Origin: Polaromonas glacialis
Lineage (GTDB): Bacteria; Pseudomonadota; Gammaproteobacteria; Burkholderiales; Burkholderiaceae_C
NCBI RefSeq assembly: GCF_000709345.1
Contig: NZ_KL448323.1
Span: 3,190,516-3,254,515, forward strand
Length of the DNA stretch: 64,000 bases
Direction: 5' to 3'
The notes under the pieces were generated by a model. That model had not been told where the DNA came from and did no database searches. It saw only the letters and a list, made by a program, of their open reading frames with translations. The position numbers and the translations under genes are program-made. Positions 8,734 through 17,699 of this stretch are shown in pieces (position 1 is the stretch's first letter; each line of letters opens with the position of its first letter).

Positions 8734-9918
8734 TTACAGCGACTTGAAGCAGTTCAAGGCATAGCCCACATGCAGCGCCGCCCCCATGTAGAGAACGTCT
8801 TCGTCGATGTTGAACTGCGGATGGTGGTGCGGGAAACAGGCGCCGGTTTGCGCATTGCGCGCGCCGATGAGCGCCATCAGCCCCGGATACACCTCCAGGA
8901 AGTCGCCGAAATTCTCCGACACCATCAGCGATGGAAACTGGATCAGCGGCCCCGCACCGAACAGCTCATGCACCGTTTGCGCGGCCAACTCACTGCAGCG
9001 GGCGTCATTGGTCAGCAGGGGGCCGCCGCGCCGGATGCTGATCTCAGCGGTGGCGCGCAGGGCCGTGGCGGTGCTTTGCACCACCCGGCGCAGGGCCGCC
9101 TGCAAATACGCCTGGTCCGCCGGGTCGGTGGTCCGCAGGGTGCCGGCCAGCACCGCCCGGTCGGGAATGACGTTGGCCGCCTCGCCGCTGTGCAGTTTGC
9201 CGAAGGTCAGCGCGGCCGCATGCGTCGGGTCGATCTCGCGCGCCATCAGGTGCGAGACATTCATCACGATGGAAGACGCCACCACGATCGGGTCGATGCC
9301 GCGATGCGGATTGGCGCCGTGGCAGCCCACGCCGGTCACCACGATTTCAAAATTGTCGCCGGCGGCCATGCGCGGGCCGGCCTGCACCGACACCTTGCCG
9401 GTTTCGATCTCCGACCAGAGGTGAATGGCAAAGGCGCTCTTGACAGGAAACGGCGCCAGCGCCCTGAGAATCTCGGCCGTACCGCCGCCGCGCTCTTCGG
9501 CCTGCTGAAAGCACAGCTTGACCGTGCCGTTCATCGTGCCCTTGAGGTGCTGGAACACCCGGGCCGCGCCCAGCAGCATGGCCACGTGGCCATCGTGACC
9601 GCAGGCATGCATGACGCCCGGTGTTTGCGAGCAGTAGTCCAGGTGCTCGTTTTTTTCATGGATGGGCAAGGCGTCCATGTCGGCCCGCAGGGCGACCATC
9701 TGGCCGGTGCTGGTGCCCTCGATCGACGCGACCACCCCGTGGTCGCCAACCACCTCATAGGCGATGCCCATGGCGGCCAGTTCGCGCTGCACCAGTTGCG
9801 AGGTGCCCTGCTCCTGGAAGGACAGCTCGGGCGCTGCATGCAGCGTGCGCCGCAAACCCACCATGTAGTCCTGGTAGCGCCTGGAAATTTCCGTCACGGA
9901 GCCGGTCATGTCGTTCAT
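8734..9918 (-). CDS. M20D-family amidohydrolase (N-acyl-amino-acid hydrolase type)
   Basis: Zinc-dependent amidohydrolase of 394 residues, related to hippurate hydrolase and IAA-amino-acid hydrolase. Metal-site motifs: HACGHDGHVAMLLG, then QQAEERGGG with the catalytic glutamate pair, and a late HHPQFNIDED segment. ATG 9918 is chosen because GAGGA lies eight bases upstream; an ATG at 9933 overlaps the upstream MFS stop (ATGA) but lacks such a site. Being last in the sulfur amino-acid series it may free methionine or an S-substituted cysteine from an N-acyl form; that substrate is inference. Its TAA stop lies at the very edge of a CR-B element. Confidence 0.9.
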   Translation of the reverse strand: MNDMTGSVTEISRRYQDYMVGLRRTLHAAPELSFQEQGTSQLVQRELAAMGIAYEVVGDHGVVASIEGTSTGQMVALRADMDALPIHEKNEHLDYCSQTPGVMHACGHDGHVAMLLGAARVFQHLKGTMNGTVKLCFQQAEERGGGTAEILRALAPFPVKSAFAIHLWSEIETGKVSVQAGPRMAAGDNFEIVVTGVGCHGANPHRGIDPIVVASSIVMNVSHLMAREIDPTHAAALTFGKLHSGEAANVIPDRAVLAGTLRTTDPADQAYLQAALRRVVQSTATALRATAEISIRRGGPLLTNDARCSELAAQTVHELFGAGPLIQFPSLMVSENFGDFLEVYPGLMALIGARNAQTGACFPHHHPQFNIDEDVLYMGAALHVGYALNCFKSL

Positions 9919-9929
9919 GGTGTGTGTCC

Positions 9930-11159
9930 TCATTGATTGCCAACCCCTGTGCTGCCGCCCCGGTGGGCCGACAGCGTTTTCTTGACCAGCGGCCACATGC
10001 CCAGCAGGCCCAGTGCCGGCCCGGGCAGCAAGATCCACAAGGCCTTGCTGCCCAGCACGTCGATGAAGTTCAGCAGCACGGTGATGCTGACGATGGTGAT
10101 CGAAAATCCGATGGAATTTTGAATCGCCAGCGCACTGCCCACCGACTGCGGCGGACAGCTGCGGGCCGACAGTGAGGAAAACTGCGGCGAATCGGCCACC
10201 ACGAAAAACCCCCAGGCCAGCAGCACCAGCAGGCGCGTCAGCAGCCAGTCCGGGCCGAGCAGCGGATAGACCAGGCACAGCAGGCCCGACGCCAGCAGGG
10301 CGCACGCCGCCACCGGCACGCTGCCAACCCGCAAGCTCAGGCGCCCGCCCAGAACGCAGCCCAGAAATCCGGCGGCAATGCCGAGAAAGCTGATGGCCGC
10401 CACCGAACCCGGCATGGCGGGATGCCATTGCCGGGCATCGAGCAGCCACTGCGCGGCCAGCCAGGGCAGCACCGCCCAGAACGCATACAGCTCCCACATG
10501 TGGCCGAAGTAGCCCAGGGCGGCCGCCCGGAAATCCGCAATCCTGAACACCCCAAAGGCCCGGCCGAAGGAACCGCCGCGCGGTCCCGCGCTTTTTTTCA
10601 GGTAAGGACCATCGCCCAGAAAGTAGACCAGCGCGGCCCCGGCCACTGCCAGCAAAGACGACACCTGGACCACGCTTTGCCACGGCAGGCTGGCGCCCAG
10701 CGCGCGTACGCCGTGGGGCAAGGCGGTGCCCAGCGTCAGCATGCCCACCAGCAGGCCGAGGGCGGAGCCGGACCTGGCGCCGACCCAGCCGACGATCATC
10801 TTCATGCCCAGCGGGTAGATGCCCGCCAGGCAGACGCCGACCGCGAAGCGAAACGCCAGGCCCGAGCCGAAACCAGTCCAGCCGCCGGAAAACCCGGCAT
10901 TCACCACAGCACCGGCGATGCAGGCCATGGCAAAAATGCGGCTGGTCGAATACCGGTCGGCCCAGCCGGACCAGGCCAGCCAGAGCGTGCCGGCAATGAA
11001 GCCGGCCTGGGTGGCGGCAATCAGCCAGGCGAACTGGGCCGGCCCGATCTGCCAGGCCGCCATCAGGTCGTCGGCGGCGCTGTTCGGGCTGAACCACAGC
11101 GAGGTGCCCAGCCACTGGGCCAGCACGATCAGGCCGACGGCCCATTTCCCCGGGTTCAT
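9930..11159 (-). CDS. MFS transporter
   Basis: Membrane carrier of 409 residues with about 12 hydrophobic helices in two halves, and a central basic loop around LKKSAGPRGG. The substrate cannot be read from the sequence. Its ATG overlaps the stop of the PLP enzyme gene (ATGA), and a further ATG in front of the amidohydrolase overlaps its own stop, so it is embedded in the operon. It may import the N-acylated amino acid handled by the amidohydrolase or export a volatile sulfur product or amino acid; both are guesses from context. Confidence 0.88.
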   Translation of the reverse strand: MNPGKWAVGLIVLAQWLGTSLWFSPNSAADDLMAAWQIGPAQFAWLIAATQAGFIAGTLWLAWSGWADRYSTSRIFAMACIAGAVVNAGFSGGWTGFGSGLAFRFAVGVCLAGIYPLGMKMIVGWVGARSGSALGLLVGMLTLGTALPHGVRALGASLPWQSVVQVSSLLAVAGAALVYFLGDGPYLKKSAGPRGGSFGRAFGVFRIADFRAAALGYFGHMWELYAFWAVLPWLAAQWLLDARQWHPAMPGSVAAISFLGIAAGFLGCVLGGRLSLRVGSVPVAACALLASGLLCLVYPLLGPDWLLTRLLVLLAWGFFVVADSPQFSSLSARSCPPQSVGSALAIQNSIGFSITIVSITVLLNFIDVLGSKALWILLPGPALGLLGMWPLVKKTLSAHRGGSTGVGNQ

Positions 11160-12301
11160 GCAGCGTGGGTCAGCGCCGAGGCGAGGTCGTCGATCAGGTC
11201 ATCGGCATTTTCCAGGCCGACCGACACCCGCAGCAGCCCCTGCGGCGTCTTGCTCTCGGGGCCTTCGATGGAGGCACGGTGCTCGATCAGGCTTTCCACG
11301 CCGCCCAGGCTGGTGGCGCGGGTGAAAATTTCCACGTTCGCCGCCAGCGCCATGGCAGCGTCCTTGCCGCCCTTGACCTCGAACGACAGCATGCCGCCAA
11401 AGCCGGACATCTGCCGGGCCGCTACCGCATGGAAGGCGTTGCCTTCGAGCCCGGGGTAATGCACCACGCTGACCTGGTCATGCTGCTGCAGGAACTCGGC
11501 GACCTTTTTCGCATTGGCGCAGTGCGCCTGCATGCGGTAGGGCAGGGTCGGCAGGCTGCGCATGACCAGCCAGCAGTCAAAGGGCGACGGCACGGCGCCC
11601 CCGAACAGCTGGGCCGTGCGCAACTGGGCGAAATGCGCGTCGTCCGCCCGGGTCACGACCGCGCCGCCCAGCACGTCGCTGCGTCCGCCAAGGTATTTGG
11701 TGGTCGCATGCATCACCATGTCGCAGCCCAGCGCCAGCGGCTGCTGCAGCACCGGGCTGGCAAAGGTGTTGTCGGCAATGGCGCGGGCGCCGTGCGCATG
11801 GGCAATCTCGGCAATCGCGGTGATGTCCACGCATTGCAGCAGCGGGTTGGACGGGGTTTCGATCCAGATGATCTTGGTCTGCGGCGTCAACGCACTGCGG
11901 ATGGTGTCAAGGTTGGTCATGTCGATGAACGACGCGGTGACACCCCACTTGGCGAACAGGTGCTTGAGCACATTGGCCGTGCCGTGGTAGATGTCGACGG
12001 GCGCGATGACATGGTCGCCGGGCGCCAGGCCCTGGAAGACGGCCGTCACCGCCGCCAGGCCCGAACCGAAAGCCGCGCCGCCCGCGCCGCCTTCGAGCGC
12101 CGCCAGCGCGGCTTCCAGGGCATTGCGGTTCGGGTTGTGGTTGCGCGAATACAGGAAGCCGCGCGAATAGCCCCCGTCGGCATCGCGCTCGAAGGTGGTC
12201 GACAGGTGAATGGCCTCGGTCACCGCGCCGGTGCTGGCGTCCACGGAATGCCCCGCATGCACGGCCAGGGTTTCGAACTTGTATTTTTTTCCAGATTTCA
12301 T
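11156..12301 (-). CDS. Cys/Met-metabolism PLP enzyme (cystathionine gamma-synthase/lyase or methionine gamma-lyase type)
   Basis: Fold-type I PLP enzyme of 381 residues. The internal aldimine lysine is K202 in HATTKYLGG, and the substrate-phosphate pair YSR (51-53) and the DNTFASPVLQQP segment are present. The gene lies after metNIQ and in the same operon as an E1 2-oxoacid dehydrogenase, the context of mdeA (methionine gamma-lyase) of Pseudomonas putida. However, at the position of the active-site cysteine found in known methionine gamma-lyases (Y-G-C-T) this protein has Y105-H-G-T, so that label is not safe. A cystathionine or homocysteine gamma-lyase forming 2-oxobutyrate fits equally well. 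Confidence 0.88.
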   Translation of the reverse strand: MKSGKKYKFETLAVHAGHSVDASTGAVTEAIHLSTTFERDADGGYSRGFLYSRNHNPNRNALEAALAALEGGAGGAAFGSGLAAVTAVFQGLAPGDHVIAPVDIYHGTANVLKHLFAKWGVTASFIDMTNLDTIRSALTPQTKIIWIETPSNPLLQCVDITAIAEIAHAHGARAIADNTFASPVLQQPLALGCDMVMHATTKYLGGRSDVLGGAVVTRADDAHFAQLRTAQLFGGAVPSPFDCWLVMRSLPTLPYRMQAHCANAKKVAEFLQQHDQVSVVHYPGLEGNAFHAVAARQMSGFGGMLSFEVKGGKDAAMALAANVEIFTRATSLGGVESLIEHRASIEGPESKTPQGLLRVSVGLENADDLIDDLASALTHAA

Positions 12302-12348
12302 GATGGTCCAGGGTTGCTTTTCAAAAGAAGGGTTGCGCGGAAAATGAG

Positions 12349-13122
12349 TCAGAAGGCAGGGACCAGGTTGCCCTTGAAGCGCTCCAGGATGAATTTTTTC
12401 GATTCGGGCGACTGCAAGGCCGCCACCAGTTTCTTCATGGCCGGGCTGTCCTTGTTGTCGGCGCGGGCCGCCAGCAGGTTGACGTAGTTGGACTGGCCGC
12501 TTTCCAGCGCCAGCGCGTCCTTGCTCGGGCTCAGCTTGGCTTCGAGCGCGAAGGTGGTGTTGATGATGGCCAGGTCGACCTCGCCCAGCACGCGCGGCAG
12601 CATCGGTGCCTCAAGCTGCTTGATCTTGATGTTCTTCGGATTTTGCGCAATGTCCTTTTCGGTCGCCATGTTGTTCTTGGCATCCACCAGCTTGATGACC
12701 TTGGCCTGGTCGAGCAGCTGCAGCGCCCGTCCGCCGTTGACCGCGTCGTTCGGAATCGCCACCACCGCGCCATCCCTGAGGTCGGCCATGTTGGTGATCT
12801 TCTTCGAATAGGCGCCGAACGGGGCGATCAGCACGTCGGCCACCGACTGCAGCGAGGCGCCCCGGCTGCGGTTGAATTCGTCCATGTAGGGCTTGTGCTG
12901 GAAAAAGTTGGCGTCGATGCGCTTTTCAACGAGCTGCACATTGGGCTGGACGTAGTCGGTGTAGACCTTGATGTCGAGCTCGACGCCCTCCTTGGCAAGC
13001 ATCGGCTTGAGGTGCTCCAGCAATTCGGCATGCGGCGTCGGGCTGGCGCCCACCACCAGCTTGTCGGCGGCATGCGCCATCAGCGAGGAACCCAGCAGCA
13101 GCGCGATCAATAGCTTTTTCAT
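12349..13122 (-). CDS. metQ: Methionine ABC transporter, substrate-binding protein MetQ
   Basis: Periplasmic binding protein of the NlpA/MetQ family, 257 residues. The signal peptide MKKLLIALLLGSSLMAHA is followed by ADKLVVGASPTPHAELL; there is no lipobox cysteine, so it is probably soluble. Typical segments: YTDYVQPN, NFFQHKPYMDEF, VAIPNDAVNGGRAL and a late NYVNLLAAR. The upstream reading frame continues into unrelated sequence, so the ATG at 13122 with the signal peptide marks the start. It is the third gene of a metN-metI-metQ set, bringing methionine or related sulfur amino acids to the downstream PLP enzyme. Confidence 0.93.
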   Translation of the reverse strand: MKKLLIALLLGSSLMAHAADKLVVGASPTPHAELLEHLKPMLAKEGVELDIKVYTDYVQPNVQLVEKRIDANFFQHKPYMDEFNRSRGASLQSVADVLIAPFGAYSKKITNMADLRDGAVVAIPNDAVNGGRALQLLDQAKVIKLVDAKNNMATEKDIAQNPKNIKIKQLEAPMLPRVLGEVDLAIINTTFALEAKLSPSKDALALESGQSNYVNLLAARADNKDSPAMKKLVAALQSPESKKFILERFKGNLVPAF

Positions 13123-13169
13123 GATTTTCCCAAGGTAAAAAGAACCGACACAAAAGGACTTCAAGGACT

Positions 13170-13847
13170 TCAACGACTGAAGTGAATGACCAGGCGGTTG
13201 CCCACCGTCTGCAGCACCTGCACCAGGATGAGCAGCAAAATGATGGTGACGAACATCACGTTCAGCTGGAAGCGCTGGTAGCCGTAGCGGATGGCCAGGT
13301 CGCCCAGCCCGCCGCCGCCCACCACGCCCGACAAGGCGGTATACGACACCAGCGCAATGGCGGTCACGGTGGCCGCGGCGATGATGCCGGGCAATGCTTC
13401 GGGCAGCAGCGCGCCCATCACGATCTGCCGCACGCTGGCGCCCATGGCCTGGCTGGCCTCGATGATGCCGTGGTCCACCTCGCGCAGCGCGGTTTCCACC
13501 AGCCGGGCAAAAAACGGCGTGCCGCCGACCACCAGCGGCGGAATCGCGCCGGCCACGCCGAGCGAGGTGCCCGTCAGCAGCACCGTCAGCGGAATCATCG
13601 CAATCAGCAAGATGACGAAAGGCAGCGAGCGCAGGATGTTCACGCCGAAGGAGAGGGATGCATAGGTCCTGGGCGAAGCGAGCAGCTTGCGGGGACTGGT
13701 CAGGAACAGCACGATGCCCAGCGGCAGCCCGAGCGCCAGCGTCAGCGACAGGGCGCCGGCGAGCATCAGCAGGGTGTCGATGGAAGCCCAGCCAATGTCT
13801 TTCCAGTCCACGCCGCCGGACAGCAGGCCTTGCAGGAATTCGGTCAT
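13170..13847 (-). CDS. metI: Methionine ABC transporter permease MetI
   Basis: Inner-membrane permease of 225 residues with five hydrophobic helices and the EAA loop (EASQAMGASVRQIVMGALLPEA, shortened here by context). Start ATG 13847 shares one base with the metN stop (TGATG) and has GAGGAGAA upstream, so translation is coupled to metN. An in-frame TTG lies one codon earlier and is less likely. It pairs with MetN and MetQ encoded on either side. Confidence 0.93.
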   Translation of the reverse strand: MTEFLQGLLSGGVDWKDIGWASIDTLLMLAGALSLTLALGLPLGIVLFLTSPRKLLASPRTYASLSFGVNILRSLPFVILLIAMIPLTVLLTGTSLGVAGAIPPLVVGGTPFFARLVETALREVDHGIIEASQAMGASVRQIVMGALLPEALPGIIAAATVTAIALVSYTALSGVVGGGGLGDLAIRYGYQRFQLNVMFVTIILLLILVQVLQTVGNRLVIHFSR

Positions 13848-14863
13848 CAAAAGTTCTCCTCAACCACCACACCCGCATCGGACAACTGGCGCAGGGCGGC
13901 CAGGGCCTTGCCCTTGTCTCCGCGCACCGACACCGTCAGCTGCCCGCAGGGCGTGGCCTTGATGGTGCCAAAGCGCCCGTTCAGGATCAGGAAATCCACG
14001 CCGCATTCCCGCGCCGCCTGGGTGAACACTGGTTGCGCCATGGCGTCGCCCATGAACGTCAGGCGCCGCACCAGGGCGCTGCTGTCCTGGCCGAGGGCGC
14101 CCAGCCCGTCGTCTTCGCTCGCGTTTTCGGCTTCCAGCACGAAATTGCGCGTGGTGGGATGCGCGGGATGCAGGAACACCTGCGTGACCGGCCCGCTCTC
14201 GACGATTTTTCCGCCGTCGATCACCGCGACCCGGTCGCAGATGGTGCGGATCACGTCCATCTCGTGCGTGATGAGCACGATCGTCAGGCCCAGCTTTTCA
14301 TTGATTTCCCGCAGCAATTGCAGGATGGACCGGGTGGTCTGCGGATCCAGCGCGCTGGTCGCTTCATCGCACAGCAGGATTTTCGGCTGGTTGGCCAGCG
14401 CGCGGGCAATGCCGACGCGCTGCTTTTCCCCGCCGGACAGCTGCTTGGGGTACTTGTGCTTGTGACGGGCCAGGCCGACCAGTTCGAGCATCTGGTCCAC
14501 CCGGGCGTCGATCCTGGCGGTGTCGCGCTCGCCCGCGATGCGGATCGGAAAGGACACGTTTTCCGCCACGGTCTTGGACGACAGCAGGTTGAAGTGCTGA
14601 AAGATCATGCCGATGTTGCGGCGGAAATTGCGCAGCGCGAGCGTGTCGTAGTGCAGGATCGCCTCGCCATCGACAGTGATGTCGCCTTCGGTCGGGCGCT
14701 CCAGCAGGTTGATGAGCCGGATCAGGGTGGACTTGCCGGCGCCCGAATGGCCGATGACCCCGAAAATCTCGCCCCGCACGATGGACAGGTCAATGCCGTT
14801 CAGGGCCGGAATGACCTTGTCCTTGACGGTGTAGCTCTTGTGCACGTTTCGCAGATGGATCAC
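13847..14863 (-). CDS. metN: Methionine ABC transporter ATP-binding protein MetN
   Basis: ATPase of 338 residues. Walker A GHSGAGKS (38-45), signature LSGGEKQR (about 142-149), Walker B ILLCDEATSALD (about 162-173), followed by a C-terminal NIL/ACT-like domain (about 260-338) that in known MetN proteins binds methionine and inhibits transport. It starts 53 bp after the E1 gene on the same strand with no terminator visible between them, which places uptake and 2-oxoacid oxidation in one transcription unit. Confidence 0.95.
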   Translation of the reverse strand: MIHLRNVHKSYTVKDKVIPALNGIDLSIVRGEIFGVIGHSGAGKSTLIRLINLLERPTEGDITVDGEAILHYDTLALRNFRRNIGMIFQHFNLLSSKTVAENVSFPIRIAGERDTARIDARVDQMLELVGLARHKHKYPKQLSGGEKQRVGIARALANQPKILLCDEATSALDPQTTRSILQLLREINEKLGLTIVLITHEMDVIRTICDRVAVIDGGKIVESGPVTQVFLHPAHPTTRNFVLEAENASEDDGLGALGQDSSALVRRLTFMGDAMAQPVFTQAARECGVDFLILNGRFGTIKATPCGQLTVSVRGDKGKALAALRQLSDAGVVVEENF

Positions 14864-14916
14864 GGATGTCTCTTTCTTTTTTTTTAGATTGAACTGCGGC
14901 TTGCGCCTGCCCGTGT

Positions 14917-17613
14917 TCAGTGGCTACCCTGCAGCGCGCGCCATGCCGTCCGTTCGATGCTGGCCGCATCCACCGAGAAAAATCGGCGCAAGGCGGCCCG
15001 CGTGTCGCTGCGGCCGAAGCCATCAGTCCCCAGGGTGACATAGCTGCGTCCGGGCGGCAGATAGGCCCGGATGCTTTCGGGCACCGCCCGCACATAGTCG
15101 GTGGCCGCCACGATGGGCCCCTGGGTACGGGCCAGTTGCGCGGTGATGAAGGCGGTCGCAGGCTGAAAGCTGCCGGTATCCGCATCGCCCGGCGCTGGCG
15201 CGGTACTGGCCTGCGCCTGGCGCGCCAGTTCGCTCCAGCTGGTGACGCTCAGCACCCGCACCGCCACGCCGCGCGCCGCCAGCGCCTGGGCCGCCTTGAT
15301 GACCTCGGTCAGGATCGCGCCAGAGCCCATCAGCGTCACATTTTCAAGCTTTTCAATGCTTTTTCGCACATCTGCATTGGGTTTGTAGCTACCAAACTCA
15401 TAGCAACCAGCAATCACCTGCGCATGCACCCCGGCCGGCAGGTCGGGCTGGGCATAGTTCTCGTTCATCAGCGTCAGGTAGTAAAAAACATCCTTCTGCC
15501 CGATCAGCATCTCGCGCATGCCGTGGTCCACGATCACCGCCATCTCGCCGGCGAAAGCCGGGTCGTAGGCCCTGCAATTGGGAATGGTGGCGGCGATCAG
15601 GTGGCTGCTGCCATCCTGGTGCTGCAGCCCTTCGCCGCCCAGCGTGGTTCGGCCCGACGTGGCGCCCAGCAGGAAGCCGCGCGTGCGCTGGTCGGCGGCC
15701 GCCCAGATCTGGTCGCCCACGCGCTGAAAGCCGAACATGGAGTAGTAGATGTAGAACGGCAGCATCGCCAGGCCATGCACGCTGTAGCTGGTGGCGGCGG
15801 CCGTCCAGCTGGCAATGGCGCCGGCCTCGCTGATGCCTTCTTCCAGAATCTGGCCGTCCAGGGCTTCGCGGTAGCTCAGCACCGAGCCAATGTCCTCGGG
15901 CGCGTAGCACTGCCCGACGCTGGAATAAATGCCTACCTGCTTGAACAGGTTGGCCATGCCGAAGGTGCGCGCCTCGTCGGCCACAATGGGCACGATGCGC
16001 GGGCCAAGCACCGGGTCTTTCAGCAAGCCGCCCAGCATGCGCACGAAAGCCATGGTGGTGCTCATGTCCTTGCCGCCGGGCTGCAGCGCAAAGGTGGCGT
16101 ACTGCGCCAGCGGCGGCACCGGCAAGGCGGCGCAGTCGGTGTCGCGCCGGGGCAGGTAGCCGCCCAATGCTTGGCGGCGCGCATGCAGGTACGCCATTTC
16201 AGGGCTGCCTTCCGGTGGCTTGTAAAAAGACAGCGAGGTGGCCTGCGCGTCGCTCAGCGGCAGGTTGAAGCGGTTCCTGAACTCGATCAGTTCGTTGCCG
16301 TCGAGCTTTTTCTGGCTGTGGGTGGTCATCTTGCCCTGCCCGGCCTTGCCCATGCCATAGCCTTTTTTGGTATGCGCCAGGATCACCGTCGGCTGGCCCT
16401 GGTGCGCAGCCGCTGCCGCATAAGCGGCATGGATCTTGACCAGGTCGTGACCGCCGCGCTTGAGGCGGTCGATCTGCTCGTCGGTCATGCCCTGCGCCAG
16501 GCGGGCCAGTTCCGGGTTCTGGCCGAAAAAATTCTCGCGGTTGAAGCGGCCGTCCTTGGCCGCGAAGGTCTGCATCTGGCCATCGACCGTGTGGGAAAAG
16601 GCCTGGGCCAGCGCGCCGGCCGTATCGCGGGCGAACAGGCCGTCCCAGTCGCTGCCCCAGACGAGCTTGATGACGTTCCAGCCGGCGCCGAGGAACAGCT
16701 TTTCCAGCTCGTCGATGATGCGGCCGTTGCCGCGCACCGGGCCGTCGAGCCGCTGCAGGTTGCAGTTGACGACCCAGACCAGGTTGTCGAGCCCCTCCCG
16801 GGCGGCCAGCGTCAGCGCGCTCATGCTTTCAGGCTCGTCCATCTCGCCGTCGCCGAACACGCCCCAGACCTTGCGGGCCGCGCAGTCGAGCAGCTGGCGG
16901 TGCGTCAGGTAGCGCATGAAGCGCGCATGGTAGATCGAGCTGATCGGCCCGATGCCCATCGAGCCGGTAGGAAACTGCCAGAAGTCGGGCATCAGGTAGG
17001 GATGCGGATAGCTGCACAGGCCGCGCGCGCCGCTGCCGGTGGTGGCGGCCGGGCTGGTCAGTTCCTGGCGGTAGTAGCCCAGGTCTTGTTCGCTCAAGCG
17101 CCCTTCCAGGAAGGCGCGGGCGTACACGCCGGGCGCACTGTGCGGCTGGAAAAACACCAGGTCGCCCCGGTGCGTGGCGCCTGGCCGCTGGTCGCGCGCA
17201 TGAAAGAAATGGTTGAAGCCGACCTCGAACAGGTCCGCTGCGCTGGCATAGCTGGCGATGTGCCCGCCCAGTTCACTGGAGCCGCCCGATTCGGCCTGGT
17301 TGGCCCGCGCCACCATGGCAAGGGCGTTCCAGCGCATCAGCGAAGCCAGATGCTCCTCGATGGCCAGGTCGCCGGGAAACGCGGCTTGCTGGTCCACCGA
17401 CAGGGTATTGACATACGGGGTTGACAGCTCGGGCACCCAGCCGACGCGCAGGGCGCGTGCCTGCCGGACGAGCGCCTGCAGCAGATACCGGGCGCGAACC
17501 GGCCCCTGCGCCGCCAGCATGGCGGTGAAGCTGTCTTGCCATTCGGCGGTTTCCTGGGGATCGGCGTCCACCTGTTTCGCTGAAGGCGATGGATGTTGCG
17601 TGGGCAAATTCAT
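14917..17613 (-). CDS. Homodimeric 2-oxoacid dehydrogenase E1 (AceE/MdeB-like)
   Basis: Thiamine-diphosphate E1 of 898 residues, close to AceE in layout: ThDP motif GDGEMDEPES to VNCNLQRLDGP, then KKGYGMGKAGQG, and GISEAGAIASWTAAATSY. No E2 or E3 gene is nearby, unlike a housekeeping pdh operon. Instead the gene heads the metNIQ/PLP-enzyme series and faces a divergent Lrp gene, as does mdeB of P. putida, whose product is believed to act on 2-oxobutyrate. A CR-A element lies in frame near residues 735-755 and adds several residues between DLPAGVHAQ and VTLMGSGAIL. True pyruvate dehydrogenase activity cannot be excluded. Confidence 0.9.
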   Translation of the reverse strand: MNLPTQHPSPSAKQVDADPQETAEWQDSFTAMLAAQGPVRARYLLQALVRQARALRVGWVPELSTPYVNTLSVDQQAAFPGDLAIEEHLASLMRWNALAMVARANQAESGGSSELGGHIASYASAADLFEVGFNHFFHARDQRPGATHRGDLVFFQPHSAPGVYARAFLEGRLSEQDLGYYRQELTSPAATTGSGARGLCSYPHPYLMPDFWQFPTGSMGIGPISSIYHARFMRYLTHRQLLDCAARKVWGVFGDGEMDEPESMSALTLAAREGLDNLVWVVNCNLQRLDGPVRGNGRIIDELEKLFLGAGWNVIKLVWGSDWDGLFARDTAGALAQAFSHTVDGQMQTFAAKDGRFNRENFFGQNPELARLAQGMTDEQIDRLKRGGHDLVKIHAAYAAAAAHQGQPTVILAHTKKGYGMGKAGQGKMTTHSQKKLDGNELIEFRNRFNLPLSDAQATSLSFYKPPEGSPEMAYLHARRQALGGYLPRRDTDCAALPVPPLAQYATFALQPGGKDMSTTMAFVRMLGGLLKDPVLGPRIVPIVADEARTFGMANLFKQVGIYSSVGQCYAPEDIGSVLSYREALDGQILEEGISEAGAIASWTAAATSYSVHGLAMLPFYIYYSMFGFQRVGDQIWAAADQRTRGFLLGATSGRTTLGGEGLQHQDGSSHLIAATIPNCRAYDPAFAGEMAVIVDHGMREMLIGQKDVFYYLTLMNENYAQPDLPAGVHAQVIAGCYEFGSYKPNADVRKSIEKLENVTLMGSGAILTEVIKAAQALAARGVAVRVLSVTSWSELARQAQASTAPAPGDADTGSFQPATAFITAQLARTQGPIVAATDYVRAVPESIRAYLPPGRSYVTLGTDGFGRSDTRAALRRFFSVDAASIERTAWRALQGSH
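15350..15408 (-). repeat. CR-A interspersed element, copy 2 (inside the E1 gene)
   Basis: Core GCTACCAAACTCATAGC at 15388-15404 with the arms and tail on its left. Read through in frame within the E1 coding sequence. Confidence 0.6.
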
Positions 17614-17680
17614 CTAGTTGACTTTACGCACATCGCGACAGCACAGGCTGCTGAAGCAAGGCGGTATTTACCCGTGTCAG

Positions 17681-17695
17681 CGGCATAATATGCCG
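17681..17695. promoter_or_regulatory. 15-bp palindrome between the E1 gene and lrp-like gene
   Basis: CGGCATA-A-TATGCCG is a perfect 7-bp inverted repeat around one base, followed by a TAATATG that overlaps the lrp-like start. Its place in the 86-bp divergent spacer makes it a candidate site for the Lrp-family regulator controlling both directions. Confidence 0.5.
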
Positions 17696-17699
17696 TAAT

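Noticed and set aside
14864..14916. SAM riboswitch or T-box in front of metN
   Set aside because: The 53-bp spacer after the E1 gene is too short and shows no conserved fold.
14920..17424. 834-codon plus-strand ORF opposite the E1 gene
   Set aside because: Shadow frame of the E1 gene; no motif, and the E1 frame is unambiguous.
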